A DNA stretch of 64,000 nt from Puniceicoccaceae bacterium (GTDB lineage Bacteria; Verrucomicrobiota; Verrucomicrobiia; Opitutales; Coraliomargaritaceae), in contig JAGYJE010000001.1 in the NCBI GenBank assembly GCA_018402305.1, positions 124,001-188,000 of the forward strand, in the 5' to 3' direction. The notes below the pieces were generated by a model. It worked only from the letters and a program-made list of their open reading frames with translations, had not been told where the DNA came from and ran no database searches. Shown piece after piece: positions 56,565 to 64,000 of this stretch; the first letter of the stretch is position 1, and every line of letters starts with the position of its first letter. A program made the position numbers and the translations under genes.

Positions 56565-59500
56565 GACCTTGGTCGATGGTGCGATTTGATAGGTCCTGTT
56601 CTTTCATCAGCCTCTGCCTGGCACTGAGCGGCTCTGCCCTCGATGGCCAGGCAGTCTGGCTGGGCGGGACGGGCGACTTCGCGGAGGGCAGCGGATGGAG
56701 CGGTGGCACCGTGCCTCTGGAGACGGAGGCTGTGCGCATCAGCAGCGGCACCGCCTCGCTTGATGGAGAAAATCTGTTGCGCTCGGCCACGACCACGCTC
56801 GACGGCGGCGGTCTGTCCGTGTCCAACGCCTCCTTCCTGCAGGCGGGCACGGCCGCGGCGCGCTTGGAAATCTCTGATGGGCGCTTCGATTTTAACGGCC
56901 CCATCTTTAGCCTGGCCTCGCGCTATGAGGCTGAAGTGGTGCAGACGGGCGGCATCGTGGAGGCCACCGTGACGCGCGGCATGTACTTTAGCCGAAGCGG
57001 TGCCCTCTCCGGACGCCGCACGGATTTCCGCATGGAGGATGGCCTCTTTGAAGTGACCTACGCGGTGGCCAACCCATCGCCCTCGGAGTTTCAATTCATG
57101 GGGCAAAACGGCAACGACACCCTGGTCATCAACGGTGGACTCATGCGTTTTGATGGAGGCACCCGGAGGCGTATGGACTTGCAGCGCAATGCGCGCATCG
57201 AAATCAATGGCGGCGCATTTGAAGTGAGCGGATTCTCCCGCTTCTCCATCGGTCGGGACCGGGCGGGGGAGGCCTCGGTTACCGTCAATGACGGTGCCTT
57301 TCGCATGTTGGAGAGCCGGGTCGACGCGGGCGGTATCACCATCGGCGATTACACCGACGGCCGCCTGAACCTCAACGGAGGCCGCGTGGAAGTGACGCCC
57401 TCATCGACCAACGCGAGCTCCCGGCGGAGCGGTCTAATTGTCGGGCGTAAGGGGAAAACTGATACCGGGCGCTCGGAGGGAACGGTGTTCCAAAGCGGTG
57501 GCGTCTTCGACCTGAGCGGGCTGGATTTGACCCTGGGCGACAATGTGAACGGGAGTTTCGGCGGGCGGGGTCGCTATATTATGACGGGGGGGCGTTTGCT
57601 CGCCCGCAAGGCCGGGACCTGGAGTGGGGGCACTTACCAGGCCGACGAGCCGGGCGATTCCTACTTCTTTTTTCACGCGGGCGAAATTGTCTTGGCCGGC
57701 GACCAGCGGGATTGGCCCGATCAGGCCTTTGTTTATTCGCGCTCGGCCATCCAGCGCGAATACGATGCGGTGGCCGATGAAACACGGCTCACGGCGGTGC
57801 CGGATTTTAGCCACCCAGCCACCCACGCCTATTTTCGTTTCAGCATCGACCGGCGGCGGGGTGGTGGCTCCGACCCTCGGGAAATGGTGCAACTTTCGGA
57901 GTTTGTCCTGCTGCGGGACGGGCAGGCCATTGCCATGAGCGAGGCAACGGTCAGTAACCCAGGCGGCAGCAACCCGAGCGGGGAGGAGCCCTTCCGTAGT
58001 GTCGATGGGGATACAGAAACCAAATGGCTGGACTTTAATGGCGAACCTCTCGTCTTTAGTTTTCCGGAACCGGTTACGGTGGATGCGTATCAATTTGTCA
58101 CAGCCAACGACTTCCCCGACCGCGACCCGGCGCGTTGGACTCTGGAGGGCAGCGATGACGGCGAAATCTGGGTCGTGCTCGACCGACAGGCGCGGAACTA
58201 CCCGATCTCAAAGCGGCGCTTCGAGGCGAGCCTGCCCTTCGCTTTGCCTGCGACTCCCGATGCACCCTATGCACCCCCCGTTTTTCAGCTTCGTTACCTG
58301 CGCTTTCAGCCCACCTCCACACGCGAGCCCGAGGCCGGGGTGACCCGGCTGGCCCGCCTCGAATTTTACCGTGACGAGACGCGGGTCTTTCCCGATGCAA
58401 TCGAGTCAATCATCGCCGGCGGTGCGACGGCGGCCGAGCGCGAACGCGTCAACGACGGCCTCGTACGCAGCGAGTGGGAAGAACGGGCGAGTGGCGGCGG
58501 GCTGGAGTTTGATTTTGGCAGTGAGGTGGCGCTGGATTCTTTTTTGCTGGCGACCGGCGGCTCCGATTCGGGAGCGGATCCAATACGTTGGCTCATGGAG
58601 GGTAGTTTGGACGGGGTCTTTTGGTTTCCTCTGGATGATCGGCGGGTGCAGCCCTTTGGCACCCCGAGTGGGCGTTACACTGCCTCGGCGGTGACCGCTT
58701 TTCAGCCAGTCACACCAGACGGGCTCGGTCTGGAGTGGCGTGGCTTTCAGGATGGTGTTTGGAATACCAGCACGGCCAACTGGGACTCGGCGGGGCCGAC
58801 ACCTTGGCGCAATGGCGGTGGATTCATTGCGGAGTTTGGCTCGCTCGGGCCCAAACGCGTCGATGTCGAGGGCACGATCGAGGTGGATGGGCTCTTGGTG
58901 AGCGAGCCGAACTACCGATTCTCCGGCGACGGTCCGGTGGTCTGGCTTGGCAATGCCGAAGCTGATTTGAAGGCGGATGTCTTATGGTCGGTCCCCGTGG
59001 AAGGGGTATCGGGCTGGCGCAAACGCGGTGCGGGCGCGTTCCGGCTGCGTGCACCCGCGACACTGGCCGGGCGGGTCGATATTGAGGCGGGTGCGCTGAG
59101 CTTGGATAATGGTTCGGGCTGGTCGGGCGGGAGCGAGCTGCGAGTGGGCTCGGGGGCGGGCAGCCGGGGTCAATTGAGCTTTGTTGGAGCGGGGGATTAT
59201 GACTTTGCCTCCCCGACCTCCGAAACCTGGGTCGGTGCCGACATCGACGCCAGCGGCGGCGTCTGGCAAAGCTCGGGCGAGGTCCGGCTCGGCGGCCCTG
59301 CGAGCGGCTACCTGCGGCTCGGCGGCAGTGCGGGTGCCTACGGAGCTTGGCAGCTACAAGGCGGACGGCTCGACGCCTCCACCGGAGGGCGCTCGGGCGC
59401 ACGGGTCGGCGATGGCGGGCACGGTGTCTTTCACCAGAGCGGCGGGGTCTTTCTTTGCGAGCGTTGGTTCTCCATCGGTGGCGACGGGGGCGCGGCGGGT

Positions 59501-61186
59501 GCTTCGGTGGCCAGCTTCACGGGGGGGCGTGCGGAGCTTGTATCGATAGGTCGGATACAGCTGGCCGAGCGGACCGGCTCCATCGGGACGCTCAACCTCG
59601 GGACACAGGCCGGTGGCAATGCCGAAGTGGCGGCCCAGAGTGAACAGGGTATTATTGTTGGCCTGGGCGATGCCGCGACGCGGGCGGCCGTTCATTTGAA
59701 CGCGGGCACGCTCGTTTTGCACGGACCCCTGCACCGTTCAGGTAGCGGTGTCGACGCGGTCGTCGGGGCGGATGGCGGCACGCTGCAAGCGGGTCGGGCT
59801 GACATCGTGCTGGCCGCAGACTCGCTGAGCGGAATCGATTTCTACCGCGGTGGCCTGGAGGTCGCTACGGCTGGCTGGGATGTGACTCTGGATACCCCCC
59901 TGCGGCCCGCCGAAGGCGCGGGCTTCTACCCGCAAGGCGGCTGGCTTGCCGTCGCCGATGGCGGGGCCGGCTACGTCGGTCCGCCCCTCGTCGAGGTGAC
60001 AGGCTCCGGCAGTGGCTTGCCGCCGCAAGCCATTGTGGTGATTGAGGACGGGGTGGTCACGCGGGTGCTGATGACGGCCCCCGGGGAAAATCTCGCACCC
60101 GGTGAGACGCTGTCTTTTCGCTTCGTCGCGGGTGGCCCCGAGCGGGCGGCGCCGGATTTCACCCATATCCTGAGTGGCGACGAACTCTCCGCCGAGCGCG
60201 GTGGTTTGCGCAAAACCGGGAGCGGGCGATTGTTTCTGACCGAAGGCCTCGGTCCGGTGGGAAGGTCCCGTGTCGAAGCGGGAGAATTGGCCCTCGCCAC
60301 CGGCAGCACGAGTGAGGCGGCCATCGAGGTGGGCGCGAACGCCGTCCTCAGTGGCGCCTTCAACGCTTCGGGGGATCTGAAGATTGCCGGGCGTTTCGCG
60401 CCGGGACCGGCGGCGGCTGCAGTGGAACTCGACGGGGAGCTGGTCTTCGCTTCGGGTAGTGTATTGGAAATAGAGCTACAACGCATGGATGCCGTCCCCG
60501 GCACCGACTATCCGGATATCCGCGGGAAGCGGACTCGCTTTCAGGGGTCGGCCGCGAATCCGGTGCGCGTCGAGGTGGACCTGAGTGTTTGGGCGGCGGC
60601 CCCGGCGGGCAACCGCGATTGGGTCCTCCTCCGCAGTGACCAATTTTCTGGTTTTTCTGAGGACGCCGTCGAGCTGCAGCTTTCGGGCGCACCGGGCGGT
60701 GGTTGGTGGCGCTTGCAGCAAACGGGCAGCGAGCTTCGTCTGGCGTATCGAGTCGAGCCGGAGGGTGATTATCTGGACTGGTTGGGCGTCGAGGATGCGG
60801 GTGCGCGTCCCTCCCCCTTCGATGATTTAAACGGTAGTGGACGGGCCAATTTGCTCGAATATATCCTCGGTGGATCGGCCGATCAAAGCGGTCTGGCCAG
60901 TGAGTTCCGCTTCGATCGATCGGACGATTCGTCGGGTCCGGTGGTGCAGTTTCGCCGGAGGATCGCCGGGGCGGGCCTGGGACGTCATTTTTTGGAGTCG
61001 AGCCCGGATCTCGTGGAATGGGAGCGGCGTGAATTGTTGCCAAGCGCCGCTGACGGAATCATCGTGGAGATGATTCCCGAGCAGCCGACCATGGAAACCG
61101 TAACCGTTGAACTCGGCTCTGAAGAGCTTGCAGACCGCGCCTTTATTCGCTTCGTCGTGGAACCTTATCCAGAACTCATTCCTTAA
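56561..61186 (+). CDS. Giant secreted beta-solenoid-like protein (paralogue 4) with two discoidin-like segments
   Basis: AVWLGGTGDFAEGSGW; HAYFRFSIDRRR...KWLDFNGEPLVFSFPEPVTVDAYQF and LRYLRFQPTSTREP...LEFDFGSEVALDSFLL; TTGA overlap with the upstream stop, ATG at 56576. Confidence 0.92.
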   Translation: MRPWSMVRFDRSCSFISLCLALSGSALDGQAVWLGGTGDFAEGSGWSGGTVPLETEAVRISSGTASLDGENLLRSATTTLDGGGLSVSNASFLQAGTAAARLEISDGRFDFNGPIFSLASRYEAEVVQTGGIVEATVTRGMYFSRSGALSGRRTDFRMEDGLFEVTYAVANPSPSEFQFMGQNGNDTLVINGGLMRFDGGTRRRMDLQRNARIEINGGAFEVSGFSRFSIGRDRAGEASVTVNDGAFRMLESRVDAGGITIGDYTDGRLNLNGGRVEVTPSSTNASSRRSGLIVGRKGKTDTGRSEGTVFQSGGVFDLSGLDLTLGDNVNGSFGGRGRYIMTGGRLLARKAGTWSGGTYQADEPGDSYFFFHAGEIVLAGDQRDWPDQAFVYSRSAIQREYDAVADETRLTAVPDFSHPATHAYFRFSIDRRRGGGSDPREMVQLSEFVLLRDGQAIAMSEATVSNPGGSNPSGEEPFRSVDGDTETKWLDFNGEPLVFSFPEPVTVDAYQFVTANDFPDRDPARWTLEGSDDGEIWVVLDRQARNYPISKRRFEASLPFALPATPDAPYAPPVFQLRYLRFQPTSTREPEAGVTRLARLEFYRDETRVFPDAIESIIAGGATAAERERVNDGLVRSEWEERASGGGLEFDFGSEVALDSFLLATGGSDSGADPIRWLMEGSLDGVFWFPLDDRRVQPFGTPSGRYTASAVTAFQPVTPDGLGLEWRGFQDGVWNTSTANWDSAGPTPWRNGGGFIAEFGSLGPKRVDVEGTIEVDGLLVSEPNYRFSGDGPVVWLGNAEADLKADVLWSVPVEGVSGWRKRGAGAFRLRAPATLAGRVDIEAGALSLDNGSGWSGGSELRVGSGAGSRGQLSFVGAGDYDFASPTSETWVGADIDASGGVWQSSGEVRLGGPASGYLRLGGSAGAYGAWQLQGGRLDASTGGRSGARVGDGGHGVFHQSGGVFLCERWFSIGGDGGAAGASVASFTGGRAELVSIGRIQLAERTGSIGTLNLGTQAGGNAEVAAQSEQGIIVGLGDAATRAAVHLNAGTLVLHGPLHRSGSGVDAVVGADGGTLQAGRADIVLAADSLSGIDFYRGGLEVATAGWDVTLDTPLRPAEGAGFYPQGGWLAVADGGAGYVGPPLVEVTGSGSGLPPQAIVVIEDGVVTRVLMTAPGENLAPGETLSFRFVAGGPERAAPDFTHILSGDELSAERGGLRKTGSGRLFLTEGLGPVGRSRVEAGELALATGSTSEAAIEVGANAVLSGAFNASGDLKIAGRFAPGPAAAAVELDGELVFASGSVLEIELQRMDAVPGTDYPDIRGKRTRFQGSAANPVRVEVDLSVWAAAPAGNRDWVLLRSDQFSGFSEDAVELQLSGAPGGGWWRLQQTGSELRLAYRVEPEGDYLDWLGVEDAGARPSPFDDLNGSGRANLLEYILGGSADQSGLASEFRFDRSDDSSGPVVQFRRRIAGAGLGRHFLESSPDLVEWERRELLPSAADGIIVEMIPEQPTMETVTVELGSEELADRAFIRFVVEPYPELIP

Positions 61187-61208
61187 ATCCAATGAACCCT
61201 CAAAGCCC

Positions 61209-63191
61209 ATGAACATTCTGTCTCCACTCGACTGGACGATTATCGTCTGCTTTATTCTTCTCATCACGGGCGCAGGCCTATTGATGTCCAAGCGCGCCGC
61301 CAGCGGCTGGGATGACTACCTGCTGGGCGGGCGCAAGCTGCCCTGGTACCTCCTCGGCATGTCGGGGATGTCAAAGTGGTTCGACGTGGCCGGGACCATG
61401 ATCATCACCTCCTTTTTGTTCATGTTGGGGCCGCAGGGGCTCTTCGTGGAGTTCCGGGGTGGGGCTGTGCTGGTGCTGGCTTTTCTTCTCGTCGTGGCGG
61501 GCAAGTGGAACCGCCGCTCCGGTTGCCGGACGGAAGCGGACTGGCAAATTTTCCGCTATGGCACAGGTAAAGACGCCGACGCGGCCCGCTTTCTCGCAGC
61601 GATCGTGGGCATCCTCGCGGTGGTCGGAGGGCTCGGTTATCTCGTCAAGGGGGCCCAGCTCTTCCTCGGCATGTTTCTGCCCTTTTCCCCCACCGTGGCG
61701 GCACTCAGTCTGGTCGGGATCACTACACTCTACACCATGTTTGCCGGGTTCTACGGGGTGGTTATTACGGATTTGATTCAGGGCCTGGTCATCCTTCTTT
61801 GCTCCGTCATCATCGGGATCATCGCCTGGTCGGCCATTGGTAGTGTCGAGAGCCTCGGGGCGACGGCGACCGCCGTCACGGGGAACGCGGGCTGGCTGGA
61901 CTACGCACCGGCCTGGAATGTGGACATGCCGGAGGCTTACGGCGCCTATGAGGGGCTGATTTTGGTGATGCTCTTTTACCTCATCCGTAACACCTTCTCC
62001 GGGGTGGGCGGAGGCAGCGAGCCGCGCTTCTTCGGTGCCAAGAGCGACCGCGAGTGCGGGCTGCAATGTTTGCTTCAGGGTGCGGTGGTGATGTTTCGCT
62101 GGCCGATGATGATCGGGATTGCGGTGCTCGGTATTTTCTTTGTCTCCCGCGAGATGCCGGATGCGGCCATTCCCCAAGAAGCCGCCCAAATTCTCAAAGA
62201 GCAGCATCCCACTATTCGGGAATCCCAGTGGGTGGGAATGGTTTCCGGCTATGCCAATCGACCCGAGGCGGTCGATGCGGCGCTGCAAGCGGATTTAAGT
62301 CGGGTGCTGGGTGAGGACTGGCCGGAGAAACTGCGCCTGGTCGGTTACCACGGCACGGTCAACCCCGAGCTCATCCTGCCCGCCGTGATCAAAACGGAGC
62401 TCCCCGTCGGCCTGCGGGGGCTCCTTCTGGTGGCCATGCTGGCGGCCCTCATGTCGACCTTTGACTCGGCCCTCAACGTGGCCAGTGGGCTCTTCGTCAA
62501 CGACATCTACCGGCGCTGGTTGCGACCCAAGGCGAGCGAGAAGGAATGCGTGCGTGCCTCCTATGTGACGGTTCCCCTGCTTGTCATGCTGGGTGTCTGG
62601 CTGGGGCTCGGCGCACACAGCATCAATGACATCTGGGGCTGGTTGGTCATGGGGCTGGGCACGGGGTCGGCGGCACCCGCCATTCTGCGCATGATCTGGT
62701 GGCGGATGAACGGCTGGGGTGTGGCGGCCAGTCTCTTTTGCGGAACCATTGCCGCGATTTTGCAGCGCGCCCTCATTCCCGAATTGAATGAATGGTTTCA
62801 GTTTCTGCTCATGGGCACGATTTCCTTTTCCGCCGCGATTGGGGTCAGTCTGCTGACCCGCCGCACCGACGACGCCACGGTGCTTAACTTTTACCGAAAG
62901 ACCAAGCCCTTTGGCTGGTGGAGGCCGATCCGCAGTCAACTAGCGGAGTCCGAGCAGCAGGCCATCCTGCGGGAGAACCGCACCGACATGATCGCCATCC
63001 CCTTCGTCCTGCTCGCCCAGGTCACGCTCTTCTTGATCGCCATGCTCGTGGTCATTCACGACTACGCCGGGATGCTGACGGTGCTGCCGCTCTTCCTCAT
63101 CGGTGCGGCCGGTATGTGGTGGTTCTGGTGGCGTCCTCTGGATGGCATGGAGGGCGGCGGACGTCACAACACAATCCAGTCTTCCAAGTAA
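61209..63191 (+). CDS. Sodium:solute symporter family protein
   Basis: MNILSPLDWTIIVCFILLITGAGLLMSKRAASGWDDYLLGGRKLPWYLLGMSGMSKWFDVAGTM; about a dozen hydrophobic segments; GLLLVAMLAALMSTFDSALNVASGLFVNDIY. Confidence 0.94.
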   Translation: MNILSPLDWTIIVCFILLITGAGLLMSKRAASGWDDYLLGGRKLPWYLLGMSGMSKWFDVAGTMIITSFLFMLGPQGLFVEFRGGAVLVLAFLLVVAGKWNRRSGCRTEADWQIFRYGTGKDADAARFLAAIVGILAVVGGLGYLVKGAQLFLGMFLPFSPTVAALSLVGITTLYTMFAGFYGVVITDLIQGLVILLCSVIIGIIAWSAIGSVESLGATATAVTGNAGWLDYAPAWNVDMPEAYGAYEGLILVMLFYLIRNTFSGVGGGSEPRFFGAKSDRECGLQCLLQGAVVMFRWPMMIGIAVLGIFFVSREMPDAAIPQEAAQILKEQHPTIRESQWVGMVSGYANRPEAVDAALQADLSRVLGEDWPEKLRLVGYHGTVNPELILPAVIKTELPVGLRGLLLVAMLAALMSTFDSALNVASGLFVNDIYRRWLRPKASEKECVRASYVTVPLLVMLGVWLGLGAHSINDIWGWLVMGLGTGSAAPAILRMIWWRMNGWGVAASLFCGTIAAILQRALIPELNEWFQFLLMGTISFSAAIGVSLLTRRTDDATVLNFYRKTKPFGWWRPIRSQLAESEQQAILRENRTDMIAIPFVLLAQVTLFLIAMLVVIHDYAGMLTVLPLFLIGAAGMWWFWWRPLDGMEGGGRHNTIQSSK

Positions 63192-63202
63192 AGTTAAACC
63201 CA

Positions 63203-64000
63203 ATGCTCTCGAAATTCACCCAATTCCTCTCCCTGAGCATGAGCCTGACCCTGAGCCTGCCCCCGCTGAATGCCCAATCGACCTGGAATGGCGGCGCGGG
63301 CGATTTCAACGAAGCGTCCAACTGGTCGCCCTCGGGGGTGCCGGCACAGAACACGCCTTTGACCATCGCGGCGGGCACAGCTACGGCCAGCGGGAGCGAT
63401 AGCTTTTTCGAGCGCGGCGCGGATACCCGCATCGAGGGCGGCGATTTGGTTCTCAATAATCTACGCTTTCTCAACGCCCGGGGAGGGGAGGCTCGCTTCC
63501 GTTTGGATGCGGGCTCCCTCCAGCACACGGGCACGTATTTCATCGTTGGCCAAACCACGAGCGGGCAATTTATTCAGCAGGGTGGTGCGGTCCAGACAGC
63601 CGTCAGCCGGGGCTTCTTCCTCTCCGACGGCGGCGGCGGGAGCAGCCTTCTGCAGTTGTCCGGGGGCAGTTTTGCGGTGGAGATGAACGGAACTTACAAC
63701 ACAGAGCTGCATAATGTCTGGATGGGACGGGGCGTGGCCAACGGCGGAGCGAATGATCGCCTGGTCGTGGATGGCGGCAATCTTTCGATTCGCAATACCG
63801 CCACCGCTCCGAGCGAGCGCTGGTTTAAAATGACCCGAAACTCAAGCCTGCTACTCGAATCGGGCCGCATCGATTTGCTCGACTTTCAAGCCGTGGCCAT
63901 CGGCCAGGGGCGTTCCGGTGTGGAGGCCTCGGACACGGCCAGCATGATTTTGCGTGGCGGCACGATGCGGGCGGAGGTCCGGGTTGCCTTCGTGCTTGGC
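63203..64000 (+). CDS. Secreted beta-solenoid-like protein (paralogue 5), truncated by the window end
   Basis: Translated by hand: MLSKFTQFLSLSMSLTLSLPPLNAQSTWNGGAGDFNEASNWSPSGVPAQNTPLTIAAGTATASGSDSFFERGADTRIEGGDLVLNNLRFLNARGGEARF...; frame open to base 64000. Confidence 0.88.
   Translation, partial: MLSKFTQFLSLSMSLTLSLPPLNAQSTWNGGAGDFNEASNWSPSGVPAQNTPLTIAAGTATASGSDSFFERGADTRIEGGDLVLNNLRFLNARGGEARFRLDAGSLQHTGTYFIVGQTTSGQFIQQGGAVQTAVSRGFFLSDGGGGSSLLQLSGGSFAVEMNGTYNTELHNVWMGRGVANGGANDRLVVDGGNLSIRNTATAPSERWFKMTRNSSLLLESGRIDLLDFQAVAIGQGRSGVEASDTASMILRGGTMRAEVRVAFVLG

Noticed and set aside
59971-61043. Overlapping minus-strand ORFs (177 and 227 aa) within paralogue 4
   Set aside because: Proline/arginine/serine-rich shadow translations of the sense gene with no family pattern.

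Overview
The window looks like a Verrucomicrobiota chromosome segment, probably Opitutae/Puniceicoccales-like (inferred from PEP-CTERM proteins, a Verru_Chthon-type protein, H-X9-DG pseudopilins, XylR-type regulators and many secreted hydrolases). About 0.4-42 kb is a mosaic of polysaccharide/sugar utilisation modules. These include a LacI regulator with a recurring ATCCAATCGATTGGAT operator, a sulfatase, ThuA and Gfo/Idh/MocA proteins, DUF4091, DUF2264, GH95-like, DUF6259-like and GH38 enzymes, PEP-CTERM proteins, two pseudopilins, XylR/AraC/GntR regulators, and an amino-sugar operon (NagB-PIG-L fusion, ROK, PIG-L). About 42.2-43.1 kb is a non-coding gap with nested inverted repeats, including a 292-bp MITE-like element with 24-bp TIRs and an exact 8-bp direct repeat. 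About 44-64 kb holds a frameshifted Verru_Chthon cassette A-like gene, divergent from an array of five paralogous secreted beta-solenoid-like proteins (two giant, with discoidin-like modules) interleaved with a Tat metallophosphoesterase and a sodium:solute symporter. The strongest candidates for something new are this array, the LacI operator regulon controlling a pseudopilin and a PEP-CTERM protein, the MITE, and a decayed GntR gene duplicated in direct orientation 15.8 kb apart. No rRNA, tRNA or CRISPR array was recognised. All family calls are from reading the translations; no searches were run.
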